Source: Anabas testudineus (Eukaryota; Chordata; Actinopteri; Anabantiformes; Anabantidae). Taken from it: DNA of 64,000 nucleotides. Under the pieces are notes generated by a model. It had not been told where the DNA came from and did no database searches. It worked only from the letters and a program-made list of their open reading frames with translations. A program made the position numbers and the translations under genes. Shown here one piece after another: positions 1 through 14,000 of the stretch (within the stretch, counting starts at the first letter, position 1; each line of letters opens with the position of its first letter). Where the stretch lies: assembly GCF_900324465.2 (NCBI RefSeq), contig NC_046626.1:18119459-18183458 (forward strand), read 5' to 3'.

Positions 1-1079
1 GGGGGTAAGAAAGTAAAAGAGGGTAGTGTGAGGTTTTAGATTGTCTTATTATTTTTAAAAATCGACAACCCAACCCACATCACTACCCACCCACCCACCC
101 CAAAACACCACCACCCCTCCCCTCCCCTCCCAGCCAAAGTTTACAATATCATAATTTATCACCACGACAAAATGTAACATCTAAGGATCAATGCACCTTG
201 TTTTCTGCACTCGCACACAATGCCCCCAATGCACAGACAGACTTTTGGCATTATTTTTTCTACTTTCCAATACAAAAAAAATGACAAACATGCACAGGAC
301 TGCCCTCTTGTGGCAGGACGAGTTGTAGCACCTCAGACTTTAGAACACTGGGGATCAGAAAAGAAAAATAAAACAGACGCTGGATTGAACAAACCAGCCA
401 GCGGGAAACCTGTGCACCTTTACACCGATCCATACCACTGCAGGAAGGAGACTGAAATACATGGGACAGATTTGCTTCCCGTGCTGGCAGCAAAAGCAAT
501 CAATTAATGTTTTTGTTCTTTTCCAGTTTCCCCTGCCCTGGGCTCAACCTGTATCAGACAGCATCTGTTGAGCAGCCTTAATGTTGTGCCTCAACCTCAG
601 TTCAGCCCTAAAAATACTACAAAATACCCGCTCACACAAGAACCCCTTCACCAGGCAAAGGCAATCAACACACACAAAAAAGGCAAAGGAAAGCCACTTA
701 ACACATTTAGCATTAATCGCGATCATAACGTGATGATATAGCATCAGGGAAAGGTGGAGGACTTTATACGTATCAGCTGTCCACAGCCTCCAGTGCTGGG
801 GAGATGCAAATGCCACATGGTGTAAACATGCCCCCAAAAACACACCCCTCAGTCCGTCCGTCCCTTTATCCCTCCCCGATCGGGTATTAATGCAACCAGA
901 TGGCAAAGCTATCCCTCTGGGTTTGGTCCAAAACTTTGAATGGCACCGCAGAGAATATCTGACAGCGAGGAGGGAGGAGGGGACAAAAACCCAAAACCGC
1001 ATTCAATGTGGGAACAACAGGACCAAGTGAGTCGCAATGCTGCGTACCAATGCCACAGGATGTTTGCCAACGTGACTGT

Positions 1080-1085
<6 letters not shown>

Positions 1086-1116
<31 letters not shown>
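1086..1116. repeat. Poly-A run
   Basis: An uninterrupted run of about 31 A bases. No retroposon body or target-site duplication is obvious on either side, so I treat it as a simple mononucleotide repeat. Its length is likely to be polymorphic and prone to sequencing error. Confidence 0.9.
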
Positions 1117-1117
<1 letters not shown>

Positions 1118-1169
1118 CACTTTAGTAAATGTATAGTCACGCTTAGGACATTTCCTGTCCCTGGTCATC

Positions 1170-1211
<42 letters not shown>
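1170..1211. repeat. (CA)n microsatellite
   Basis: About 20 perfect AC/CA dinucleotide units. A shorter CA run lies near 4094-4112. It also appears as Val-Cys repeats in a spurious minus-strand frame, which is not a protein. Confidence 0.95.
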
Positions 1212-1214
<3 letters not shown>

Positions 1215-3214
1215 ATTTCAGACTTTATGGGTGGGGGTGGGGGGGAATAGCCGCAGGGGATAAAAGTGCCGAAATTTGTGCCAACACCCACGCTACTTTG
1301 GCCCTATGAACTACCAACAACCTTCCTAAGCACTCACCAAGTAGCAGCACATTGAACTCAGCGCTAACCAACCACCTACAATAAACTGACCTACTCAGGG
1401 AAAAAAAAAAGCAATTATTCCCCAGACTCCCCCTGAAATGTTTACAGGCAATAGAAAACAGAAAACACCTAGTAACGGCAGCCCCCATTCACCAAAAACA
1501 ACCCTCAACCTTCAGCCATTTCAAAATAAAGCAATGTTTACGTGGTAACAGTTCACGCTTTCAGTGTGAGGTTGGTTCATTTGGGTTGAGCCGAGGAAAA
1601 CATTCATCCAATGTATGACATGGAACAATACTCTTTTTGCAAAATACTTGATAAAATGACCCATCCCATTCGGAGAGGGAAAAATACACAGGAGAGGATC
1701 CAGAGTCACAGTTAAGACAACTTTTTTTTTCCCCCCACAGTCCTCCCCAAGTTGAAGAGCTCTTTGGGGCGAGTTCCATCATTTTGGGACGATAATTATT
1801 TGACGTTTTTTTTTTAATGTTCTGCAGATGCAAGCCAAATATTCCAGTCATGTTCTCAATTGACCTCGTAGATTACATTTTTGTTGGAGTTTGGCTTGAA
1901 AAGGTCTGTGGACTGACCCAAACTGAGAGCAGTGGGTATCAAATGGTGGCTTCCTCTTAGGATCGTCCACTCTAATAACGTCGGAGAGCAACAATGGGCT
2001 TCTATTTGTTCAATTACACATTTTTATTGGGATTTTTTTTGGGATTCAGTGTAGTCTCCTGTGAGGGTGGAAAAAGAGTGGTTATTAGAGAAAGCAGAGC
2101 ACGCTGACCTCCTGTAGTCAAGTGCATTTTGCAATGTGGCTGAAATAAATATCACATAATAATACAGTAATTTTCAATATGATATACTATAATAAAATAG
2201 CAAATGGATCCAAAATCTGATTAATCTAATGTTTGGTGATACGTCTGTTGTACTGTTAAGCATAATATCATGGAAGATGTATGTCTACCTCAGTTAACAA
2301 GACATTAGCTTTCTGCATGTTTTCATTCATGCATACAGTGGATAAAGGTCAAAAAGTAAAATTTGGCAGAGTTTGTGAAGATAACACAATATCTCAGCAT
2401 CATCACAACATGAAATAGCTGAAAGCTGACAAATATAATATTGCTCAGTGCTAGTCCACAATGATAAATATGCAGCACTGTTTTTGTATGAGTCACTATA
2501 TTTAAAATCCATGTGTATGTATGTGCAGCACTCAACAGTACTTCTAATTACTATACATACCGAACAACAGGTTGCTGAAATGCTTTACTCAAATAGCATA
2601 AACTTGCTCCTTTTGTTTTCACTGTAGACTTTCCAGTCATAATGTTTAATGCTTCTTATTTCATTATCTAATGCAGACACATTAAACAACAAAGATACCC
2701 GTTTACACTGAATATACGAAAAAAATAAATAAATCAGGTTGGGGTTTGAGCCTAAAATGTATCTGTCACATATCAAAAACTGGTTTGAAAAAAATGTGGT
2801 TGGACTTGTGAGTAATGATAGAGCCTTGTATTCAGGCAAAATTCCTGTAAGTGTTCTTGCGTTCAGACATTTGACATCTGAGAACCTTTCTTTTGGTTTC
2901 TTAGTCTAAGCATGTGAAAAAGGAGCATTTGGTATAGACAGGAAAACATGTCTTAACACGATTTCAGTATTAATGAGTCTCCTGTGTTTGTAATGGAAAA
3001 GGTGAGCACTCCTGGCAATAACCTACTCCACTGACGATTTAGTAGACTGTGGTTTGTTATGTCAGAGACCTTTCTCACTAACACTGCTGACGTTCTTTGG
3101 CATCATCTTACCAGTAGCATTGCTGCAACCAGTGTGAATCTTAACTGCATGTCCTGCTTGTTCATTATGTCTCACATACACACCTGAGTGGGGTTGGTCA
3201 CTGTGACCTGTGAG

Positions 3215-6200
3215 TCAGTTGAAGGGATGTTCAGGGCAGCAGGGCTTCACCTTGGACCAGGAATCAATGCAGCTACAAGAGGAAAGAACAGATAAAGTGG
3301 TGGGGACACCAAAGTATTACATCTTCATTTTAATCTGTTACAGTGAGCTATAGGAGACAATGATGCTATTTATTACATTTTATATGTCAAACTATTGATC
3401 AACTAATTGAAAACATGTTTAGCAGGACATCAGTCATAGTAATCCTAATAGTTGCATAGCTAAGTGTGTAGATGGTGTGTGATTATTCAACCCTGAAATT
3501 CATTTTCTTCTAAAATTCCAAACTTTTCCCAAATCTCAGTTGCTCCACTGTGTGGATCAATTACACAGCTCAAAACAGCCACACCTACAAAACTGTGGTA
3601 CAAAACTGAAAGTCTGCTTGACCAACATGAAATGTAGACATGTGTATTACTGCTTTCAAGCTTTCTCTCTGCTGGTCATCCATCTGTGTGGCTTTTAAAG
3701 TAAATATGCCCTTACACTTACTTGTTTGTACATATAAGGACAAAAACAGCTAGCTACCTAATCTTTGTTGATTTCAAGTCTCTGCATGTTCAGTACAGTA
3801 AATTACAGTTAACAAAAGCAGCTTGGAGGTTAGGAAAAACCAAAGAGTGCTTTAAAATTAGAATGACTCGCACATGTTTTGTAGTAAATACGCTGAAACC
3901 TGCATAAACACAGGTAGCACTTAAACAATTTCATTGTCACTTCAAGTACAAACCTCCATAACAGGTCAGTAGATCTATGACTACCTCAAATATAATTGTA
4001 ATGATGATACAGTTGTTTCCATGCTTGTGAAAGCTCTTTTGGAAAATATTCACATCTTTTCTTTTGCTACATACAGTGAACAACCTTTGACATATACACA
4101 CACACACACACACCATTTTATCACATGTTGACACTAACTTTTAATCACAATGTCTTAGTCAAGACTCAGAGAACTTCCTTATTTTAAAAACCTCAACCCA
4201 GTTGCCACACATTTATCTGGAAATAAACAAATACATTTCCCCACTCAGTTTTTGCACTAATTTCCATTTTTACTGTCCTCTTAACAGTTTTATCTGCCAG
4301 TATTTTATTGTAAAGCAAATACATCAGCTGAACTTTGTTACCTCTTATGGTAGACGCAGAGGCAAGCCAGCCTAGCGATAGTCTCTCCCTGTACCAGATC
4401 CTCCAAACAGATGGAGCACTCTCCACTGTCTTTACTGAGCACATCCGCTGTAAACACAAACACAGGGCAACCGTAAGCTTTTCCAGCCTTTTTAAAAACA
4501 CGTATTTCAGTGACACAACACTTACTGTTGTAAGGCAGGGGAGGAGACGTGAGGCAGCTCAACAGGTGATCCTCAATCCGACCCCCAGGGAAAGGCTTCG
4601 AGCAGAAAGGACAGCGGATATCTGCACAGAGCAGAGATTAACGAGTTGTGCAACAGTGAGATATAAATGATAGATGATGTTCACATCACATTGAGCACAA
4701 GCGTCATCTAGATTACCCACAGTAAACCCAACACCAGCCTGAAACACAATCAGCCAGTGTAAAGGCTGATGAATGATGATGAATGTTACATCAGGTGTTA
4801 CTGACACAACATAATTTGAAGCTTGATTTGAGTGTATTCACAGTGACTCCCGCCTGAGCCATCCGCAGATGGGCACAGACAGGCTGAAACAGTGCCTTGC
4901 TGCCCTACATTCTCCTCCATCTAGGAGCTGCTGCCAACAGTGAGCAGGCATGTGGAGTTGTGACCCATTTCCCTACACTTGCTAGAGGGCTCGCCTGGGA
5001 AACCCACCACACGGTTGTGTTTTGGCTCCAAATGTCACGTCTCTGTCTTTTTTTTTTTTTTATCCAACGCGGGCCGAGTATGCATTTTCACTTTCTCTTT
5101 TATTCACACTTTAACTTTAATCGTGCTTAACGTTTTCAACTTTCACATTGCAGGATTTAGCTCTTACAGCCGCTGTCAACAGACCTTGAGACATGAAAGC
5201 TCTTGTATGTCACCACTTCCAGTTTTACGCCATAACTCTGCTGCATACAATAGGGTCTCTGATGATGATAGTCAGCATGCAAGCACGGGAAAAGAGATCA
5301 TCTGTTCAGGAATGTAAATTCCTCAAATAATCCATTTTAATTACAGACTGGATAGTTCAAGCGTTGCAGTGAGAGATATTCTGATGCAAAATACATAGTG
5401 TGGGAAAAGACTGTAGTTATTTAAGTCTGACGGTAATTCTTTATATTTAAAAGGTCACTATAGAGAAAACTTGCATTAGTTTTATGGCTTTATTATCCTA
5501 TGAAGGAACTGTTAACCTGACCTCTTCCTTCTACTTGACCACCATGTCTATAGCACTACTATTTATTCTGCATGAGTCACCCAGTCGTGTCTTCTGCTAA
5601 ATAACAGCTGTTTTATGAAAATATACCACATTTCGTAACATTTTCATGATATTGCGTAATTTCAACAGGCTCCAACATATCCACGATTCGCATGTAACTT
5701 GTTGAAGATGACGTTCCTGTAAATGAGTCGTCTCCTGAAAACCAAGCAGATCCAAACACTGACTCCGAAATGCGTTTAAATGTTGTATGTGCACCACTAA
5801 TTATGACAAATGCATGTATGGAGGATGTTGCTGCACTGTGCATTAATGTTAACGTACTGGCATGGCGGTTGTTGACACGGTAGAGGCCGATCCAAGCTTC
5901 TGACACCGGCCGCTGGTGTGTGCCTCGGACCCGGGCGGATCTTGCGCCAACGCTGCGGGCGGAAGAGTGTCGATTCCCGGGCAGCCGCTCGGAAAAAGTG
6001 CGGTGGGGCGTGCGGCCTGTCTCCTCTCCGGGCTGGTGTTCGGCGTCTACGGGGGCAGTCGGGCTTATATTCCCGTCTTCCTCTGGTTTGCCCTCGCTGC
6101 TGTTGTCGTCCGCAGGCGACGCTTGGCTAATACTGGAGGGGATGCTGTGGCGGTCGGCGGGGCTGCCGTCGGCGCTCGCCCCGTGCTGCCCCGGGTCCGA

Positions 6201-6383
6201 ATCGCTGCCCTCCTCCGATCGGCTCCGGTTGGGCTCCGTGTCCTCGAAGCTCCCCGAGAAGTCGACCATGAGACTAGTGGGCCTGGTGCAACGAGGCCGC
6301 CGGTAGGACTCCCGCTTTGTGCCATCTTTTCCGAAAGCAGAGGGAACCGGGTCTTCCTGTAGGCGGCTCGCTCTCGTCCCCAT
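3215..6383 (-). CDS. ZNRF-type E3 ubiquitin-protein ligase (zinc finger + RING), five coding exons
   Basis: Probable membrane-anchored E3 ubiquitin ligase of the ZNRF1/ZNRF2 type. Coding exons, 5' to 3' on minus: 6383-5858, 5758-5699 (or 5734-5699 with a second in-frame acceptor), 4621-4526, 4447-4342, 3272-3215; about 281 codons. Phases agree at every junction. The start MGTRAS fits N-myristoylation (MGxxxS), as known for ZNRF1/2. Residues about 10-165 are a Ser/Glu/Arg-rich, low-complexity region. Exon 3 gives the zinc finger (IRCPFCSKPF...HLLSC). Exons 4-5 give the RING (GECSICLEDL, ARLACLCVYHKSCIDSW, CCPEHPFN-stop). ZNRF proteins act on endosomal/lysosomal and plasma membranes. The N-terminal part does not match ZNRF1 or ZNRF2 as I recall them, so no symbol is given. 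The exon 2 donor (GTTACA) is weak, so exon 2 is the least certain part. Confidence 0.85.
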
Positions 6384-6660
6384 CTCTAGCAGGAGCTAAT
6401 TCAGCTGGCTAGCCGAGCAGCTGCTTCCTCAACGCGAACCACCGGAGAACAAGGGGACCGGTTCACCTCGAAACGACCCTTAAACCGGCAAATATTCGGC
6501 TGGGAACTTTGAATAATAGCAACTGCCTGGCAACCGGGCTCTGGGAGGTCGGTCCTGGTAGTCTGAGGCTCAGGTTCTGCTGTCGGTCCACATTTTCCTT
6601 TCTGTTCTGAACCCGTTCTCGCTGCTGCAGCGGAAATGGAACATTTCGCTTCCTCTTTTG
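5858..6660 (-). promoter_or_regulatory. GC-rich, CpG-island-like start of the ZNRF-like gene
   Basis: The first coding exon and the roughly 280 bases upstream of its ATG (at 6381-6383) are markedly richer in G+C and CpG than the flanking introns, as expected for a CpG-island promoter. No TATA box is obvious. The transcription start is not determined. The gene reads left and TEP1 reads right, so the interval to about 7155 could serve both genes. Confidence 0.55.
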
Positions 6661-8000
6661 AGCCGCACGCCGTCAGTTACGGTAGCGTCACGGCTCCTTC
6701 ATACTAGAATAACTGTGACATAAATCATCACAATATATTATTAAATGTATTAAAAAGTTGAGTTATGGTTGTACATCATAATCAGACAGACGTTTGATGC
6801 ATAGCTGAAAAAAAAAACAACACAAAATAAATGAGCAAAACCGGTTAAAAAACAAAAGTTAATCCTACAAATAAACACAGTCTATGTCAATAAGCAAAAA
6901 TAAAGAAAAAACGACGGACTTATCCTTTAATATCCGATTATTTGTAGGCACCCTTTTGTGGCATATTACGGTAAAAAGTACACCAGCTACTGACCAATCA
7001 GAACTCTGCATTCTGACAAGCTGCTCTATGAGGAAATACAGTAAATCAGCAGACACGCTTCAAACGACTCTAAAAACAGATGGTGACACTGCAGGATATT
7101 AAAAAGTCACATTACACACCAGAGGACACTTATGGAGTTTAACCTGCGTTTTGTGGTGAGTTTTCTGTCTTAAATCTGGATGAGTCGTAGCTAACCACCA
7201 CTCTTATGGACACTCTTGAATCATTGCAGATGAACTACTGGAAAACATCCTCATATGATGTATGATCTTATTTCATCTTAGCTAGGACAGTTAAATCCAG
7301 TGGATGCAATATAGTAATTTGATAACATGAAGAAAGGACAACAAAAAAAAAGTGTTAACTTTCATCCTTAGTTCATCTTCCATTTAAATTTTTAGACCCA
7401 CAACTAGTTGAATGTATAACAACTAGCTGAATACACCTATTCTAATTTCCCAGTGCTCAACTGACATCCTTGAGATGTTCTTTTTTCATGGTAAAAAGTC
7501 CAGATTTATTATTATATTTGATTTACAGCATCCTATCCTAATGTTTGTGAAGCTGGCATCAGATTACATGTTGTAAAATGACAACATCAATGATAATTAA
7601 AGCAGCTGAATAATTAGTGTTTATTTAACATTTGACTAAAGCTTCATATTTAATTTAAAAGCAAGTTTTGATTCTTTTGCAGTGTTTTTGAATTTCCCTT
7701 TTATTGGATTTTCTCATGTTTTAATTCACTTTTCATCTCCAGTGCATAATGCTCCTTCTTTGTATACTGAAACTCTGTTGACTGTTTGGCTGTGTCCTGA
7801 CTGCTCGTAGACTTTGTTCCTTTTTATGAATGTCTTGAATTGCCCAACACTCCTACCTACGGTAATACAATGCTTGTTCAAATAGTTGAAAGAAAGCTGT
7901 TGAAGTGTTTATCTCAATAGCTGATGCTGCCATAGATTGTGAAAGTGTTTGATTGAGGAGAGGCTCAAACTTGTTTGACCTTTCATGTGTTTCTCTACAG
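6661..8000 (+). promoter_or_regulatory. TEP1 5' interval: CCAAT box, possible noncoding exon 1 and intron 1
   Basis: The first recognisable TEP1 coding exon begins at 8001 after a splice acceptor (TTCTCTACAG), so an upstream 5'UTR exon must exist. A candidate ends at 7155, followed by a strong donor (GTGAGT). A CCAAT box (ACCAATCAG) lies near 6990, about 150 bases before that donor. The ATG near 7132 is out of phase with the next exon and is probably not the start codon. The rest, about 7160-8000, is AT-rich and reads as intron. Confidence 0.4.
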
Positions 8001-8032
8001 AGGTGAGGGCGCTGGCATTGCAGCAGGTGGAC

Positions 8033-11000
8033 ATGGCACAGGAAGAGCAGCAGGCCACACGTGGGAGACGTTTGTCTTCTCTGAATCTGGAGAATAAACT
8101 TTTAGCTCAGAGCTCCACATTGATGACCCAGCCACGTTCTCCACTTGTAACACTTGCAGCACAGCCTCCCTCCTGCTCCTCTCTCCAGCCCTCCAGCCTG
8201 TCTTCTACCTCATCCTCCCTTCTCTCTAGCTCTTCCTTATCATCTTCTCTCACCTCTCCCCTCCTTACCACCCAGAACAAGCTTCTAACTAGTGATTCCC
8301 CTCATCTCCCCTTTTCCTTGACCTCGTCTTTCTCTAACGACTCACTGACCTCCACATATCAAACCAGCAGGGCTCTGCATAGTGGTGGAGCACAGAGGAG
8401 GGACAATGGAGGAGACAAAGACAGAGAGGAAATGTCTGAAGTGATGCAGTTCTGTCCTGACAATACAACTGTGGTACATTAATTGTGCTTCATCTGTCTT
8501 ACATTTTTTGATAGTCTGTCTTGTTTTATCCAGCTTTTATTTTTTTTAAAGGTATTTTACAGACTCCTTATTATTATTATTATTATTATTTTAAAGCATG
8601 TTCTTCTGCATCGGCAGGAGCATCTAGAAAAAGAGGATGGTTTGACTCATAAGGAGAAGGAGGCAGACGATGGTCGATTGACTCTGGAGTTGCCTGTTGT
8701 GGAAACAGTGTTGACCAAACAAGAGCTAGAAAAAAACGTGGTCTTTAGACAGGAGGAGTTTGCTGAGTTTGATGGAAGAATTGAAAAGACTGAAGAGGCA
8801 CTGAATGATAAAAAGGTCGGAGCAGCACTGATCTGTATCACAGCTAACTAATTATATTCCCATGTTTCAGTTAAATTGACTATAACTCATTTGAGTTATT
8901 AACAAATACTTCTTTGTGTTCCTGTCTGTCCTTCAGTATCTCCTGCTGAACGACGTGTGTTGCTCCCTGGTCAATAAGAACACAGCTCCAGGACAGAAGG
9001 ACTGGGACTCAGGTGATAGTGTTTGGACCAGGATCATAAACCTGTCAAAGGACATTTCTGTCTCTGACCCTCAGTTTATTCTCAAGGTGTGTGTGCCTGT
9101 CTGAATGAGGATGGTATGTGTATCTTAAGGTAGTTTTATTTTTATCCCAAACTGTAACATTACAAGTGAGTATATTTGTGCGCAGCTCATGGTATTTGGA
9201 TATGTTGAACTAAGTTTCATGACTATAAAACATTTTATTTTGACTTGCACAGCAACGTGCCATTTTCCTACTTAGTCACAATATAAGTTTCTCCTAAAAC
9301 CACAGACGTTGTATTTGCATCTTTTTTTTTGTCTGTGCCTTTTATGTTCAGTTCAAACATTCTGAAAATCAATTTAAGCTGTTACAGTAAATAAAATAAG
9401 CATTTTAGTATGGTCGATAGAGCGTGTTTGTTCTTTCTTCCCATCCAGGTGGCTGTTTACACTCGACAAAAGTTGAACTATAATATCACAGCAAACTTCC
9501 TTCTGGCTCTGGCTGCTAGTCAGCCCACCACCAAGCCTCATGTCCGCAGATACTTCTGTGCTGCTGTACAGCTGCCCTCTGACTGGCTGGAAGTTGTCAG
9601 AATCTACTGTACAGTAAGTATCAGTGAGCAGCTGCTGTTTAGTGGAATCTCAACGTGTTCGTTCTGTCTAAACAGTCTCATTGTCTGTTTCCAGTGCTTC
9701 AGCCGCTCCCTGCCAACGTGCCTGAAGAAGGCAATGGCTGACAAGTTCAAACAGTTCAGCGAGTATCAACTGGCCAAATACAACACACGCAAACACCGCT
9801 GCAAACACCGTGGTAACAGACACAAAGGCGAGGTACAGAAGCTTTGTCATTTCCCAAAGTGTCCAGTTATTGATGATTTGAAGATGGTGCTTAGTATTTT
9901 TATTTTAATTGAGAAATTAAGCTCACACTGGTCTGCACCGCGCTGCGTGTGCTTTCTGGAAATGAAAAACAATGACATCTAAACCAAGTCATACTAATAT
10001 TACACACTAGTTATGAACCAAGATGAAACTGGGTGTCAGTGTTACTAATCAGTCTCTCTTTCGTTTTTTTGTATTAACTGAAACCCACACACTAACCGCC
10101 CTGGCTTAAAAATCGATTTTAACTTTTTCTGGTTTCGCTTTTAGAATATATGTAGATACTCACTATTATAACATACTCACATCTGTGTGTGAAGTGATGA
10201 CTCGATCCTTCAGTCTAACTACATTATTTTTGCTTTCTAGAAACCAACTGATGAACAGCTGAAACTGTGGGCAAACTTGGTCAGAACAGATGTATCTGTT
10301 CTGAAAAACTTTGTAAGTCAATTTACTTTCCTGTTAATTAAAATAGATTTAATCGTAAGGTAGTTGTATTTAATTTTGTGTTTACCCAGATGGTGAAGTA
10401 GCTAATTTAGTTCACGTCTGACCAAACTGTGTTTGCAGTTGTTTGTCTGATGTAGTTTGTGGGACAAAATTTTAATGTTAACTAGAATTTAAATTTCTTT
10501 CACTTTATTGGTGGAGATATTGTAACTCGGGTTTTACACGCACATAAGGAACAATGGTTTTTGTATGTTTGCAGATGAAGTTACAAGGCAGCAAAGAGAC
10601 GGTGGATAAAAAACAGAGTGATTTTAGTATGAAGACGATGATTAAGAGACTCCACATCAGGGAACCAGCAGAACATGTTATGGCCATTCTGGGAAAAAAG
10701 TAAGATACATAAATATATATATATGCAAAGAACATATATCTCCTATCAACTATAAAAACATTTACTAAGTGAAAATGAGTGTTGCTTCACTGCTTGTGAC
10801 ATAAAAGACCTCCAGCTTTTCTGGTGCTTACAGGGGATTGTTGTGTCCTAAAATACCTGATTTCATGGCAACTTCTCAAGAATAAATATAATTGCTATGC
10901 GTGTTTCAATCTTTTTAGCTGTTCTGTACAATTTAAGATTTTTCCAGTTCACAGAATTTGCTTTAATTGTTATAAAATCCTGAAAAAATACTTTTCAGAT

Positions 11001-14000
11001 TTGCAGAGGGTTTATTAGTTCATCATTTTTAGTATCACTAGTAATACTTGTACAACACCTTTTTACTGTTCATTAAAAGCTCTATTACTCCCCTTTATTC
11101 ACATTTTCACGAGACACGTATGTGAACCATGCTCTTAGTAACAGCACTGATTTTTGTGCCAGTCAGTTTTTTCAGTCCCCTCAGAACTGCTTGCTTAAGG
11201 TACGGCACGCTCAATCCAATTTGGCCTGCACCCATTTTGAAATGCAGACTATTTGTCTTTATCACAGGTATCCTGCCGACCTGAAGACGTTCACCCGCAG
11301 TGGAATGAAGGGTGAATGGGACAGAGAGAGAGCCGGGCAGAGAATGAAGCTGAAAGAACCACAGACCTGGGAACACCTAATCAGCCTGGAGGGCAACACG
11401 GCTGCCACCTGGGAGAAGCTCATAGGTCTGTTTGCTGTTCACAAAATATCATATTTTTCCTTTGATTTTTCAATAAAAATCTGACGGAGGCCTATTTTTT
11501 CCAATATTTGTCTATGTTGTATTTCACAATCTCCTCAAATTTGTTTAAAAACTGCACCTACACACTACACTCCCACAAATAATTAAACACTCGAGTCCAT
11601 GATCTCACATACTGACCATTATTGTGTTTATTGCACAGACAACAAGTCTCTTCCATTCATGGCCATGCTGAGGAACCTGAGGAACATGATCACTAAAGGT
11701 ATCAGTGAGGCTCATCACAAGAAGATCCTCAGCAGACTGACCAGTAAGGTAAGATTTATTTTTCATTCAATTAGGAAGCTATTATCCTAATTGCTGATAT
11801 ACAATGTTCTGAGCCATTTAAAAAATCAATATGGTCTTTGTACAGTCTGGTTTTGATGTGATTACAGAAAGAAGTTATTCAGAGTCGACAGTTTCCCTTC
11901 AGATTCCTTGTAGCATACAAAGTTATCATGGAGCTTCATACCTTGGGTAAGAAACAAGTAGAGTATGATGCAAAGTGTTAAGGAACTAAAAGTAAAGTGA
12001 TGTTTTAAAAGTCAAAGGAATGATTAGTTTGTATTTATTAGTTAATTAGTTAATGATACCAAACCATAACGTCAGTCAAATTTCTCATCCATAGATCATT
12101 GAGGAAACTAGAATTACTGCATGCAACTGCATTGCTGCTGTGTGCTTCCACTAACCAGTGACATTGTACTTTACATGTTTACATGAATGTAACTTCAAGT
12201 CCAAAAGGGATCTCAGAGCAAGAAAAACCCAGATTTGAATCCACAGATTGGCCGGGTGCCTCTCTGTGTGAAGTTTGAATGGTGTCCCTGTATTTGCCTG
12301 AGTCCTCTCCAGGTACTCTGGCTTCCTCCGACCATCCAAAGACATGTATGTTAGCTTAATTGGTGACTCTTAGTTGCCCATAGCTGTGAATGGTTGGTCT
12401 GTGTAGGTCAGCCCTGTGATAGACTGACAACCTGTCTGGGTTGTACCCAGCCTCTCACCCAATCCATTTAAACTATCACAGTACATTACCTCCTCCTTAC
12501 TGTACCTCTATGTCCTTTAGCCTCTGCATCACAGCAGACACTACCCACTGTTAAAGAAATCCTGAAGGACATCCTGAAGAGGACTCCCAAGAGCAGTCGA
12601 TTTGATAATGTGGACTGGGAGACGACTCGGAGGAGGAGGATAAGGGCGTCAATGGGAGTGCCTTTTATCTATCGAATGTATCGGGTTAGGAAAGCCCAGC
12701 TCCAAAAGGCCATGTAAGAATCATATATTTAAATAGTGGATGTTTGTTTCTGGCTTTTTTCACCTGACTAGCTTCATCAGGGTTTCTGCAGACTGTTTAA
12801 TTCATTTTCTATTCACATAATCTGGCTGACATACCAGTGTCCATGAATAAACCAGTGATTAATTTGTACTTATTTTAGTGCTATTTTCTCTCTGCATCTT
12901 TTTGATGACTCCTGTAGTGACTTTAGGATTTTATTTTAAGATTTGTTTACCTTAGATTTTTGCCATAGACCACAATACATGAAATCATTATGCGGTCGGA
13001 CAGTGCATTTTCTATCTATATATTCCATCATTAATCTGAAATAGTTTCACTATCGTTTGCTCCCATGTTTTTCAAACCGAAAATACTACAAAACAAAGTG
13101 TCATCTGCATTCATTAAAATACAGTATACTTAGTCATATAATGTACCTTTTTCTGTGTCTGTACTACCAGTCAGCGGCAGTACACTGTTGAACTTTTGGA
13201 CCAGTACCGTGAAGCTCTGGAGGCGGCGGTTCAGATCTCCTGTCGTTACAATGTGCCCCCACTCCCTGGACGAACTGTTCTCATGTTCTACGCTCCAATG
13301 AAGACCTGTACCATGAAACTGGATTTTTGCCTCCCACCAGACCCTGAGGAAAATAAGAAGGATGAGGATGGAAAAAAGCAGATAAGAAGGAGAAAGAAAA
13401 AGGAGGAGAAAAAAGACAAGCTCAGTCCTTCAGTAAGAGCGCGTTCAGCAGGAACACGACGAAGGCTGACATATAAACTATTTATTAGTCAGTTCCAGAA
13501 ACTAAGTTAATCTTTCTCCCCATTTCTGATTCTTCTCAGATGACGGAAGTGGCCGTTCTGCTCTCTCTGATGATTGCCAGTGGTGCTGAGGATTGTCAGA
13601 TCTATGTAAATCACTGGCATAACGTTGAAGAAGTCAAGCTGACCTCTGATGTTCTTTTGGAAAATGTCAGAAGTGTCATGAAACATATACAGGTCAGTTT
13701 GTCTCTGTAATATTAATCAGTTTTATGTAACAGAAAGCGGGTTTTGTTCTCACTTTATATATCTGAATGCTTCTCTTTAACAGACCTATTCAAAGAAGTG
13801 GGATTTCAGAGATGACACCTATTCATTCTCCAGAATACTCACCAGGAAAAACAAGGTTAGTGGCTTTGTAGCTGAAAACTTACACATGTTTTCGGTAAAT
13901 ACATATGAGAACCATTGCTGTAGGTCACTGTGCAAATTGCTTCTTTGTAATCATGCTCACATACGCTTGAATCTCAGGTGGACAACATCATCGTGATGAC

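Larger units (their letters stand above)
1..3214. other. Noncoding left flank, probably including 3'UTR of the ZNRF-like gene
   Basis: I see no convincing coding exon here; the open frames are short and show no recognisable protein. The segment begins just past the stop codon of the minus-strand ZNRF-like gene, so the right part is expected to be its 3'UTR. A minus-strand polyadenylation signal (TTTATT on the plus strand) lies near 2022-2027. Plus-strand AATAAA motifs near 2143 and 2189 would also fit the end of an unseen plus-strand gene arriving from the left, giving convergent 3' ends. Bases 1-1900 look richer in G+C than 2100-3200. The boundary between the two transcripts cannot be fixed from sequence alone. 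Confidence 0.45.

Noticed and set aside
220-507. 95-codon plus-strand frame in the left flank
   Set aside because: No recognisable motif, overlapping frames on the other strand, and the region reads as UTR or intergenic DNA.
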